DNA from: Rhizobium sp. P38BS-XIX
GTDB lineage: Bacteria; Pseudomonadota; Alphaproteobacteria; Rhizobiales; Rhizobiaceae
Reading direction: 5' to 3'
Assembly: GCF_012641435.1 (NCBI RefSeq)
Contig: NZ_JABAIJ010000001.1
Span: forward strand, 1,674,001-1,738,000
DNA: 64,000 bases
In this document: in pieces, positions 18,613 to 26,061 of the stretch
Layout: each line of letters begins with the position of its first letter
Position numbering within the stretch: the first letter of the stretch is position 1
The notes under the pieces: model-generated
What the model was told of the DNA's origin: nothing
Database searches by the model: none
The model's input: the letters and a program-made list of their open reading frames with translations, nothing else
Translations under genes and position numbers: made by a program

Positions 18613-18869
18613 GACGGTTAGGCTTCCTGTTGGTTCGGACGACCACGAATGACGTCAATTTGCGGCGAGCCTAGGACAGTTCTGAAATAGCGGCAACCGG
18701 CAGAGCGCTATTCTTACGTAGATGTAACCGCTTATCCCATGATCGTGATGCAGTTGTTCAGCAGTTCATCTTCACCCATTGGATGAGCCCCCTTCCCGTT
18801 TTGGACGATAAGCATCCGCGCCGGCCCGCTACCCAAAGCTACCCTCTTGAATAAAACTATCTTACGATA
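18613..18869. other. intergenic region between bacA and padR
   Basis: About 257 bases between divergent genes. I see no gene or RNA in it. It becomes AT-rich toward padR, where TATCTTACGATA (18858-18869) starts a run of repeated operator-like elements that continues into the padR control region. Confidence 0.6.
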
Positions 18870-18899
18870 TATATCTTACGACATGACTAACGATATAAA
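18858..18899. promoter_or_regulatory. repeated operator-like elements upstream of padR
   Basis: TATCTTACGATA (18858-18869) and TATCTTACGACA (18872-18883) are direct repeats spaced 14 bases apart. They are followed by CTAACGATATA, a partial inverted copy. A third copy, TATCCTACGACA (18983-18994), lies inside the padR reading frame. PadR repressors usually control their own promoter, so these are probable PadR operators; that is inference. Confidence 0.5.
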
Positions 18900-19076
18900 C
18901 TCTCACACTTCACAAGGAGAAACGATATGAGAGGTTTCAGAGATCGCATGTTCGGAGATGGCTTTGACATCGTCGAGGCATATATCCTACGACATGGTCG
19001 GGGCCGTGAATCGCGCGGCGAGCACAGGAGAGACTTCATGAGAGGCTTCAAGGGCGGCATGTTCGGCGGCGGGTTT
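18870..19076 (+). repeat. imperfect tandem duplication of operator, ribosome-binding site and start codon of padR
   Basis: Bases 18870-18965 and 18981-19076 align without gaps at an offset of 111. They share TATATC(T/C)TACGACATG, AGGAGA, the ATG (18927 and 19038) and the following codons for MRGF..(G)MFG.GF. The middle of the copies has diverged more than the ends. Confidence 0.7.
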
Positions 19077-19622
19077 CGCACCGGCCGCAAGTTCGATGCA
19101 GCCGATCTGCAGCTCATCATTCTTGCCCTGCTCTCGGAGCAACCGCGCCACGGCTATGAACTGATCAAGACCTTCGAGGAGCGTTCTGGCGGCTTCTACG
19201 TGCCGAGCCCAGGCGTCATCTATCCCGCGCTGACCTATCTCGAAGAGACTGGCCAGGCCGAAGTCGAGGTCAGCGGCACGAAGAAGCTCTACCGCATCAC
19301 CGAAAGCGGCCAAAAGCGCGTCGATGACAACAGAGATCTGGTGGAGGTCACGCTCGCCAAGCTCAGCTCAATCGGCGAAAAAATGGCCCGCGTCCGAGAG
19401 GTCTTCGACGGCGGCGATGACGACGGCCGTGACAATCCGTTCGATCGCCATGGCGCCGGCGACGTCCATCGCGCCCGCCACTTGTTGCGCTCAGCTCTTC
19501 GCTCGAAGTTCCCGTGGAGCAAAGCTGAAGGTGCTCGCATCGCTTATATCCTCGAGCGCGCCGCCGCCGATATCATCCGCGGCGAAACGAAAGCCGAGGA
19601 TGAAGCGCAGTCCGACGATTGA
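18927..19622 (+). CDS. PadR family transcriptional regulator
   Basis: 231 aa if read from ATG 18927, 194 aa from the duplicated ATG 19038. The winged-helix domain covers about residues 60-130 with DLQLIILALLSEQPRHGYELIKTFEE and the PadR hallmark PSPGVIYPALTYLEETG. The C-terminal half is charged and helical, as in PadR dimerisation domains. The Gly/Arg/Phe-rich N-terminus MRGFRDRMFGDGF is repeated as MRGFKGGMFGGGF at residue 38. Both starts have ribosome-binding sites: AAGGAGA before 18927 and AGGAGAG before 19038. The target genes are unknown; autoregulation is likely. Confidence 0.88.
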   Translation: MRGFRDRMFGDGFDIVEAYILRHGRGRESRGEHRRDFMRGFKGGMFGGGFRTGRKFDAADLQLIILALLSEQPRHGYELIKTFEERSGGFYVPSPGVIYPALTYLEETGQAEVEVSGTKKLYRITESGQKRVDDNRDLVEVTLAKLSSIGEKMARVREVFDGGDDDGRDNPFDRHGAGDVHRARHLLRSALRSKFPWSKAEGARIAYILERAAADIIRGETKAEDEAQSDD

Positions 19623-19734
19623 GCCGCAGCCTGTCGCGCAAGAATACCCAGCGTTTTTTTGCGCGATACGCACAAAATTGAAGACTTGAAGCGCAGGGCA
19701 CGAAACCGGAAGGTTTGTCACGCGCTTCGAGACA

Positions 19735-20487
19735 TCAGGCGTCCGGCAATGTCAGGATGATTGGCCCGTTGCGGGTGGCGATGATCGTGTGTTCGTACTG
19801 GACCGTCGGCGCCTGCGGATCGGCATAGAGCGTCCAGGCATCGTCGCCGCCCTCGGCCCAGGTCGCGCCAAGAGAGAGAAACGGCTCGACAGTGAAAACC
19901 AGACCGTCCTCCATGATCCGCGTTTCGTCGGGATCTGCCCAGGTCGACAGTTCGGAAGGCTCCTCGTGCAGCGACCGACCGATGCCGTGACTGGCGAGAT
20001 TGGCGATCAAGGTATAGCGGTTCTTCTGCGCGAAGGCGCCGACTGCCTGCCCGATCTTTGCCAGCGGCGCGCCGCTCTTCACCTGATTGAGGCCGACCCA
20101 GAGTGCCCGCCTGCCGTCCCGGCACAGGCGATCAATCTTCGGCTTGACCGGCGGCACGGTGAAAGATGCACCGGTGTCGGAAAAGAAGCCATCCTTCTCG
20201 GCCGAGACGTCAAGATTGACCAGATCGCCCGCCTTGATGACACGCGGTCCCGGAATGCCATGTGCCACTTCTTCGTTGACACTGATGCAGGTCGCGCCTG
20301 GAAACTTGTAGACCAGTTCCGGCGCCGATTGCGCGCCGGCATCCTCGAGCACTTTACGGCCGATCACGTCCAGTTCCAGCGTGGTGATGCCCGGCTCGAG
20401 CGCAGCGGCCATGGCCTGCAGCGCGTTGGCGCAGATGCGGCCGATATCTTTCAGCTTGGTCAGTTCTTCTTCAGTCGAGACGATCAT
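19735..20487 (-). CDS. map: type I methionine aminopeptidase
   Basis: Removes the initiator Met from nascent proteins. The 250-residue protein carries all five metal ligands (D93, D104, H167, E201, E232) and the catalytic His in EEVAHGIPG (H76). It lacks any N-terminal extension. Such a compact copy, without adjacent ribosomal or DNA-repair genes, may be a second map paralogue in this genome; that cannot be tested here. It converges with padR and is followed on the same strand by no close gene. Confidence 0.93.
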   Translation of the reverse strand: MIVSTEEELTKLKDIGRICANALQAMAAALEPGITTLELDVIGRKVLEDAGAQSAPELVYKFPGATCISVNEEVAHGIPGPRVIKAGDLVNLDVSAEKDGFFSDTGASFTVPPVKPKIDRLCRDGRRALWVGLNQVKSGAPLAKIGQAVGAFAQKNRYTLIANLASHGIGRSLHEEPSELSTWADPDETRIMEDGLVFTVEPFLSLGATWAEGGDDAWTLYADPQAPTVQYEHTIIATRNGPIILTLPDA

Positions 20488-20654
20488 TTACGGTTTCCGG
20501 CATACACGCGCTCGGCGCAACGGTTTGGCGAGAGGCTTAAGGTCGCTTTCGCGCCTTCCCTCCCGGCAGTCAATGTCTTTCTGGGTCTTTCTGGGGCTTT
20601 ATGCCAGATAGAGCGACTTTCGAATTCCGAAAGGGCATGGAGCAATGCTACCCC

Positions 20655-21167
20655 CTAGGAGCGCGGATCGTCCGCAAGCAATGCCCAGCGCTCGTGATCA
20701 CACCAGACGCCACCAATCTTCAGATATTTGGGCGAAAAACCCTCCCTGCGGAAGCCGAGCCGTTTGACCAACGCGATCGAAGGATGATTGCCAGGCTGGA
20801 TATTGGCCTCCACTCTGTGGAGCCCAACCGCATCGAAGGCGTGGATGACGGCCAGACGGACCGCATCCGTCATGAAGCCCTGGCCGGCAAAGCCGACCAT
20901 GCCGTGATAGCCGAGATAGGCGCTGCGAAAACCGCCCCAGACCATCTGGCTGATATTGACGACGCCAACGATGCCGCCCGAGCCCGGATCTCGCGCCACC
21001 AGACCGATATTCGGCCCCGTGACCGTTTGGCCGAACCAGGCGTCAAAGCCGTCGCGATCAAGAAATGGATAGGCCCAGGGCACATGATGGGCACGGCTGG
21101 CGATATTGGCGGCGATCAGCTCGTCTGCATCCGACTGCTTGACCGGTGCGATGGTCACTTGCGGCAT
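20655..21167 (-). CDS. GNAT family N-acetyltransferase, RimJ/RimL-like
   Basis: 170-aa acetyl-CoA-dependent acetyltransferase. The acetyl-CoA-binding motif is near YHGMVGFAGQGFMTDAVRLAVIHAFDAVGLHRVEANIQPGN split over the centre, with NHPSIALVKRLGFRREG at the C-terminal side, as in RimJ (ribosomal protein uS5 N-terminal acetyltransferase). Substrate identity is uncertain; RimJ/RimL-like proteins also modify amino-acid and antibiotic substrates. ATG 21167 follows a clear GAGGGGAG. Confidence 0.85.
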   Translation of the reverse strand: MPQVTIAPVKQSDADELIAANIASRAHHVPWAYPFLDRDGFDAWFGQTVTGPNIGLVARDPGSGGIVGVVNISQMVWGGFRSAYLGYHGMVGFAGQGFMTDAVRLAVIHAFDAVGLHRVEANIQPGNHPSIALVKRLGFRREGFSPKYLKIGGVWCDHERWALLADDPRS

Positions 21168-21183
21168 GGCTCGCTCCCCTCTT

Positions 21184-21246
21184 CAGAGCAGTTCCAGGAA
21201 AAGTGTACGGCAGCCTTCCATCCGGAGTTGCGCGGACACAAAACAG
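21184..21246. repeat. degenerate RIME-like half element
   Basis: CAGAGCAGTTCCAGGAAAAG and the following bases match, with several changes, the left half of the palindromic element at 37995. The second palindrome of that element is missing here. It lies between the acetyltransferase and doxX genes. Confidence 0.55.
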
Positions 21247-21319
21247 AAGATCACCCCGGCATTTTGGTGACGTGCCGAGGCGATCCAAAGAAGCGAGCAT
21301 TAGCAAATCGAATCCGAAA

Positions 21320-21748
21320 TCAAAAGCTTCGGTCTAAGAGCGGAATCATTCTGCGAACTGCTTCATAACGAAGATAAAGGCCGCCCCAGGCGATCACACC
21401 GATATAAACGCCGAAGAGAAGATGCGAGAAGATCGGGCTGCCGATCCGCAAATGCGTCGCGATCGCCCCACCGAGAAGACCTGTAAGAAGGATAGCGCCA
21501 AGGACCGACGTCCGTGGGATGGCGTAGAGGATGGCACAGCCAAGCGTGATGACGCCGAGCAACCGCGCCAGCCCCCGATCGGCGGAGTAACCGAGCGTCT
21601 CCATCGTCTCCGTAACAACGGGCAGAGGGATGAGCTTGATCGCGCCGTCGAACAAAAGGAAGGCGACGACCAAACCGCTCAGGATCATGCCGGCCACGCG
21701 CTGAGCGCGCGTGACCGAAGGCAAAGATGAATCGACTGCATAAGACAT
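21320..21748 (-). CDS. DoxX family membrane protein
   Basis: Small four-helix membrane protein of 142 aa. Hydrophobic segments lie at about residues 18-36, 55-75, 80-98 and 105-125, with the DoxX-like LFDGAIKLIP in the first. Start ATG 21748 is preferred over 21754 because GGGGG lies 8 bases away instead of 2. Family roles range from quinone-linked oxidoreduction to stress tolerance and none is certain. It lies 24 bases behind the SRPBCC gene and so probably belongs to the ECF42-controlled unit. Confidence 0.82.
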   Translation of the reverse strand: MSYAVDSSLPSVTRAQRVAGMILSGLVVAFLLFDGAIKLIPLPVVTETMETLGYSADRGLARLLGVITLGCAILYAIPRTSVLGAILLTGLLGGAIATHLRIGSPIFSHLLFGVYIGVIAWGGLYLRYEAVRRMIPLLDRSF

Positions 21749-21778
21749 TCCCATATCCCCCGGAATTGAATCGGAAAT

Positions 21779-22249
21779 TCAGATCCTGGCCGCCAGCGCA
21801 GCCAGCTGATCGGCGCACTGCGCCCATCCCTGATGGAAGCCCATCTTCTCGTGCGCCTCGCGATCCTCCGCCGACCAGTGCAGGACAGTCGCGGTATAGC
21901 GGGTCTTGCCGTCACCAAGGTCGTCGAGCTGAACCGTCACCACCATGAACGCTTTTGCCGACGGCACCCATGCGCTGCTGAACGCATCCGTGAAGACGAT
22001 GCGCTCATTGGGAACGACCTCCAGATAAACGCCGTTGCCCGGATAATCCTCGCCTTCCGGGCTGCGCATGGTAATCGAGCTTGAACCACCCGCACGCGCA
22101 TCGATCTTGGCGGCCGATACCGTCCATGGCTGCGGCGCGAACCACTGCTTCATCAACGCCTCTTCCGTCCAGCAGCGGAAGATCTTCTCACGCGGGGCAT
22201 CGATGATGCGGGTCAGTGAAAGTTCGTGGCGCTGGGCTTGCTCGGTCAT
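21779..22249 (-). CDS. SRPBCC / AHSA1-domain protein
   Basis: 156-aa START-like (Bet v1 fold) protein. The N-terminus SLTRIIDAPREKIFRCWTEEALMKQWFAP is the standard AHSA1/YndB-type opening and the C-terminal MGFHQGWAQCADQLAAL its closing helix. Such proteins bind hydrophobic ligands and are frequent partners of ECF42 sigma factors. It has its own predicted ECF42 promoter (22304-22330) and leads into doxX. Ligand unknown. Confidence 0.86.
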   Translation of the reverse strand: MTEQAQRHELSLTRIIDAPREKIFRCWTEEALMKQWFAPQPWTVSAAKIDARAGGSSSITMRSPEGEDYPGNGVYLEVVPNERIVFTDAFSSAWVPSAKAFMVVTVQLDDLGDGKTRYTATVLHWSAEDREAHEKMGFHQGWAQCADQLAALAARI

Positions 22250-22303
22250 GGTCCTCTTCCTCTTTTATCGGTGTGACGCGGCCTGTTCGGCCTATACTTC
22301 AAT

Positions 22304-22330
22304 GACGTTCATGGCCGTCGTTTCCCGACA
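22304..22330 (-). promoter_or_regulatory. predicted ECF42 promoter upstream of the SRPBCC-doxX unit
   Basis: On the minus strand this reads TGTCGG, 17 bases, then CGTC. It fits the ECF42 promoter pattern as I recall it (TGTCGA at -35, CG(A/T)C at -10). The -35, spacer length and -10 are the same as at 24003-24029. It lies 55 bases upstream of ATG 22249. Confidence 0.7.
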
Positions 22331-22351
22331 TCCCGAGCGCAAGTTTTTCGA

Positions 22352-23608
22352 TTATTTTGCCGTCGCCAGCGCATCCGCGCTCAAACGATCGAGCTGGTGG
22401 CGAATATGGGCCGCTTCGGCTGGCGAGCGGGCCAATGCAATAGCCCTGTCGAAGGCGACACGAGCCTCCTGCGAGCGACCGAGCTGCGCAAGCAGTCCGC
22501 CACGCACACCATGAAAGTAAAAGTAGCTGTCGAGCTGCGCTTCGAGTGTCGCGACCAGCGTCAGCGCCGCATCCGCCCCTTTCAGCTTGGAGAGCGCGAC
22601 CGATCGGTTGAGCGTCACGACCGGCGATGGCGTCAGCCGCTCCAGCATCTGGTAGAGAAGGTCGATCTCTTCCCAATCCGTATCGGCGGCACGCTTTGCC
22701 CGCGAGTGAAGCGCCGCGATCGCCGCCTGCACCTGATAGGGGCCCGGCCGACGGTGACGGATCGCCTTGTCGAGCAGCGCCAGCGCCTCATCGATCAACG
22801 TACGGTCCCAAAGCGACCGATCCTGATCCTCGAGAAGAATGATCTGCCCGTCGGCATCGAAGCGGGCATGCTTGCGCGATTGCTGCAAGAGCATGAGTGC
22901 GAGCAGCGCCATCGTCTCCGGCTCGGCGGGGAAGATCCGCAACAGAAGGCGACCAAGCCGGATTGCCTCGTCGGCGAAGGCTGTAGCTTCGCGATGCGTT
23001 CCGCCTGCCGAATAGCCTTCGTTATAGATCAGGTAGATCATGGCGCTGACGAGCGCCAGACGCTCGCTACGCTCTGCGGCGCCCGGCGTCTCGAAAGGAA
23101 CGCCGGCTGCGGCAACGCGCGCCTTTGCCCGGGTAATGCGCTGCTCCATGGCGCTGTCGCTGACCAGAAAGGCACGGGCAATCTGTTGTACGGAAAGGCC
23201 GGACACGATGCGCAGTGCGAGCGCGATCTGCTGCGTCGCCGGCAGATCCGGATGGCAGCAGATGAACAGCAGCCGCAAGATATCGTCGCGATATCCAGAG
23301 CCGTCGAGCCGCTCGGCGAGATCGCTTTCGGCATCGCTCTTATCGGAAATGAGCTCCTCATCCGGCAGGCTCTGCAATCGCGCCTGCTTGCGGGTCGTAT
23401 CGATACCGCTGTTGCGGCCGACGAAGATCAGCCAGGCGACGGGGTCGCGTGGCGGCCCTTTGTCGGGCCACGTCTTCAAGGCTCTGAGGCAGGCCTCCTG
23501 AAAGGCCTCCTCCGCAATATCGAGATTACGGAAATAGCGCAGCAATGCGCCCATCACCTGCGGTCGGGCGTTGGTGAGCGCGATGTCGATCCAGGCAATA
23601 TCGGTCAT
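22352..23608 (-). CDS. ECF42-group RNA polymerase sigma factor with C-terminal TPR-like domain
   Basis: 418-aa extracytoplasmic-function sigma factor. The sigma2 region covers about residues 15-80 (FRNLDIAEEAFQEACLRALKTWP). The sigma4 region follows (LRIVSGLSVQQIARAFLVSDSAMEQRITRAKARV). A long helical C-terminal domain of about 240 aa replaces any anti-sigma factor; this includes MIYLIYNEGYSA and the repeat-like TPSPVVTLNRSVALSKLKG. That is the ECF42/DUF6596 architecture, in which the C-terminal domain controls activity. Its ATG overlaps the DGPF gene stop (ATGA). Inducing signal unknown. Confidence 0.92.
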   Translation of the reverse strand: MTDIAWIDIALTNARPQVMGALLRYFRNLDIAEEAFQEACLRALKTWPDKGPPRDPVAWLIFVGRNSGIDTTRKQARLQSLPDEELISDKSDAESDLAERLDGSGYRDDILRLLFICCHPDLPATQQIALALRIVSGLSVQQIARAFLVSDSAMEQRITRAKARVAAAGVPFETPGAAERSERLALVSAMIYLIYNEGYSAGGTHREATAFADEAIRLGRLLLRIFPAEPETMALLALMLLQQSRKHARFDADGQIILLEDQDRSLWDRTLIDEALALLDKAIRHRRPGPYQVQAAIAALHSRAKRAADTDWEEIDLLYQMLERLTPSPVVTLNRSVALSKLKGADAALTLVATLEAQLDSYFYFHGVRGGLLAQLGRSQEARVAFDRAIALARSPAEAAHIRHQLDRLSADALATAK

Positions 23609-23979
23609 GTCGCAGCAGCTCCCGGGCGGAAGACGTAAAGCGGGCGGATTTCGTAAGAGCCGACACCAGGATTGGCCGCGGCAAGCTCCTTCGAAAACCC
23701 GATGGCTTCATCCAAGGTTTCGAAATCGACGACGTAGAAACCGAGCAACTGCTCTTTGGTTTCAGCAAAGGGACCGTCGATGACGATCGGCTCGTCCTTG
23801 CCCTTACGCAGGGTCGTTGCTGCCGTCGTCGGCATCAGGCGTGCCACCGGGCCAAGCTTTCCAGCCTGTCGTAGCGGCTCCTGAACGGCAATCAGCCGTG
23901 CCATCGTCGCATCCTCCTGTTCCTTCGACCAGGCAAACACGGTGTCTTCGTCGTTGTAGCATAGGATCGCGTAGAGCAT
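23605..23979 (-). CDS. YCII-related DGPF-domain protein
   Basis: 124-aa protein with the YciI-like fold. The name-giving motif is visible in IDGPFAETKEQLLGFYVVD, and the N-terminus MLYAILCYNDED is typical. DGPF proteins are the most regular genomic partners and targets of ECF42 sigma factors; their biochemical role is not established. ATG 23979 follows GGAGAAGGA at 7 bases; a longer frame to 24018 crosses the predicted promoter and is unlikely. It overlaps the sigma gene by 4 bases. Confidence 0.9.
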   Translation of the reverse strand: MLYAILCYNDEDTVFAWSKEQEDATMARLIAVQEPLRQAGKLGPVARLMPTTAATTLRKGKDEPIVIDGPFAETKEQLLGFYVVDFETLDEAIGFSKELAAANPGVGSYEIRPLYVFRPGAAAT

Positions 23980-24002
23980 GACTATTTCCTTCTCCCTATA
24001 AA

Positions 24003-24029
24003 GACGAAGGAATATCATCCGGACCGACA
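24003..24029 (-). promoter_or_regulatory. predicted ECF42 promoter of the DGPF-sigma operon
   Basis: On the minus strand: TGTCGG, 17-base spacer, CGTC, ending 24 bases upstream of ATG 23979. It would make the sigma factor autoregulated. Its -35 and -10 are identical to those at 22304-22330. Confidence 0.75.
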
Positions 24030-24059
24030 GGTCACGTCAAAAAAATATTGAAGAAGACG

Positions 24060-24974
24060 TCAGGCGCTTCCACGCTGGATGACCAGAGTCCCCGCCTGCG
24101 TATCCATCGTCGCCACAGCGCCGATCAAAACGCTTGCCGGCCGATCGTCATGCCCGAGCGGCAAGCCGCCGAGAATGGGCACATTCAACACGGTCAGATG
24201 TTCCCGCAGGATATCGATCACCGAATATGGACGATCGAATTCGAAGTCGGTGAACTGGCCAACGACCACGCCTGCAAGGCCATCGAGATGCCCTGCCTTG
24301 CGCAACATCGTCATCTGCCGATCCACCTGCCCGGGATAAAGGCCTATCGCCTCCAGCAGCAGGATTGCGCCATGCATGTCCGGCAACGCCCAGCCGGCCG
24401 ATGTGGCCACCATATCGAGATTGCCGCCGATCAGCGGCCCTTTGGCTGTTCCGCCTGTCGTCAGCCTTGAGGTCGGCTCTTCCGCACGCGCGGCGATGAC
24501 GATGTCCTCCGTTGTCATCAACGCGAGACGCAGCGCGTCCTGCGTATAGGAGCTGACACTCTCTTCGTTCGGCCCGATAAAGAGCGCCCCGTGAATACCG
24601 ACCTGACCGCAATATTTCAGCAGGCTCAAATGCAATGCGGTGATATCGCTGAAGCCGATCACAAATTTCGGATCTCGCCGCACCGCCGCAAAATCAACTT
24701 GGTCGGCTATGCGATAAGACCCCTTACCGCCACGCGTGGCAAAAATCGCGCGAACATCAGGATCGCGAAGTGCGGCGTTAAAATCGGCCAGGCGCTCCTC
24801 ATCCGTGCCGGCAAGATAGGCCCATTTGCGAAAGGCATGCTCACCGAAGTCGACTTTCAATCCCCAGCTCTCGAGGATCTCGGCAGCCGCCAGAACCCTC
24901 TCCCTATTGGGCGTGCTTGCGGGAGAAACGAAGCGAACCTTGTCACCCGGCTGCAATGGCGGCGGCATCAGCAT
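24060..24974 (-). CDS. L,D-carboxypeptidase, peptidase family S66 (LdcA/MccF-like)
   Basis: 304-aa Ser peptidase. The nucleophile is S109 in GFSDITALH. The partner Glu lies in LLLEAIGLYPGQVDRQM and the His in GGLPLGHDD, completing the Ser-Glu-His triad of family S66. LdcA trims the terminal D-Ala of murein tetrapeptides during wall recycling in the cytoplasm, while the MccF branch inactivates microcin C-type antibiotics. Sequence alone does not separate them here. ATG 24974 follows AGGGA at 8 bases; another ATG lies two codons later. Confidence 0.87.
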   Translation of the reverse strand: MLMPPPLQPGDKVRFVSPASTPNRERVLAAAEILESWGLKVDFGEHAFRKWAYLAGTDEERLADFNAALRDPDVRAIFATRGGKGSYRIADQVDFAAVRRDPKFVIGFSDITALHLSLLKYCGQVGIHGALFIGPNEESVSSYTQDALRLALMTTEDIVIAARAEEPTSRLTTGGTAKGPLIGGNLDMVATSAGWALPDMHGAILLLEAIGLYPGQVDRQMTMLRKAGHLDGLAGVVVGQFTDFEFDRPYSVIDILREHLTVLNVPILGGLPLGHDDRPASVLIGAVATMDTQAGTLVIQRGSA

Positions 24975-25073
24975 CCGATCGGTCCCTGAATAGGTAAGTG
25001 ATTCCCTGCCGTGATCTTCGCACGGAATCGCGATCGACGTCAGCCGCAGATCGACCGATGGCGCAGCTCTAGC

Positions 25074-25892
25074 TCAGGGATTGATGACGGCCGCAGCGGT
25101 TAGCGGTGGCGGCCGCTTGGCTTTGATATCGGCGTCCACGGTCCCTTTGGCCCTGACCTTGCCCGTCCACAACGGCAGGCCGACGGATTGCGAAACGCCG
25201 GGATCCGTCGTGAACACGGGAAAGCCGCGCTCGATCAGCCGCTCAAGGACCTCGCGGTCCTTGCGGACATGCAATCGCGCCAGATTTTCCTTGTTGTAGA
25301 CATGGCCGCCGGAATCGGGATTGATGCCGGTGATGATGACCTCGGTCGCGCCGTTATAAAGGGCGAAAAGCACGGCATTGATACCATTCGAGCACTTGTC
25401 GTCGGCGCCAAGCTCGCTGCACTTTACACCACCGACACGATCCAGCAGCGCCATGCGCTTGTACCGATCGACGATTTCGAGCTTGTCGTAGCCGTAGTTG
25501 AAAGCCTTCAACCCATCTTCCAGCCGCTGGAATTCCTTTCGCCAGAGCAGGACATAGAGCATCTTCGCGCGCTCGCCATTCAGAACGCGACGTACCTCGA
25601 CGGCGTTGGTATTCGTACCCTCGATCTGGTTGAACTGGACGAGCGCCACATCGGGCGCCTCTATGCCCCATGCCTTTGTCACCACCTGAGAACCGTTGAT
25701 GGTGATCACCCGGAATGTCTCATCGAAATCGACGGGTTTATGGGACACCGGCGCCGAACCGACCACAAGAACAGGACCATCAAACCGCTCCGCCAAAACC
25801 GGTGGTTTCGGCCGGGTAACATGATACTTGATCTGCCTGTAGATGTGCTTTTTCAGTTCGCTAAGTTGAGCCGCCATTATCCGCTTCGTCAT
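25074..25892 (-). CDS. hypothetical protein with sialyltransferase-like (GT42/GT29-type) motifs
   Basis: 272-aa protein that I do not recognise by name. After a basic, helical N-terminus (about 1-32) comes VLVVGSAPVSHKPVDFDETF, then ITINGSQ. Later comes CSNGINAVLFALYNGATEVIITGINPDS followed by a conserved-looking His in GGHVYN. The order of these blocks recalls bacterial GT42 sialyltransferases (GNGPS motif, then SGVYMCAVAIALGYKEIYLSGID, as I recall Cst-II). No transmembrane span is obvious. It lies between ldcA-like and glpK without operon partners. A glycosyltransferase role is inference; an MptE/DUF115-like Rossmann protein is the alternative. Confidence 0.55.
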   Translation of the reverse strand: MTKRIMAAQLSELKKHIYRQIKYHVTRPKPPVLAERFDGPVLVVGSAPVSHKPVDFDETFRVITINGSQVVTKAWGIEAPDVALVQFNQIEGTNTNAVEVRRVLNGERAKMLYVLLWRKEFQRLEDGLKAFNYGYDKLEIVDRYKRMALLDRVGGVKCSELGADDKCSNGINAVLFALYNGATEVIITGINPDSGGHVYNKENLARLHVRKDREVLERLIERGFPVFTTDPGVSQSVGLPLWTGKVRAKGTVDADIKAKRPPPLTAAAVINP

Positions 25893-26061
25893 CTCTCAAA
25901 AGGCGTTGATCCAAACACGGATTTATCGCGTGGAAACGTGGCCCGGACCATTTCGTTCCGAACCATTTCGGACGGCGGAAATATCGCTGCTTGCCCTTAT
26001 ATAAGCAAAATAAAGAAATTTTACATTACATAACCTAAGGTGAGCGGAGTGCTATCGCTTA

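Noticed and set aside
19634..19666. Hairpin TCGCGCAA...TTGCGCGA after padR as a terminator
   Set aside because: The loop is 17 bases and the T-run lies inside the stem-loop rather than after it, so it does not fit an intrinsic terminator well.
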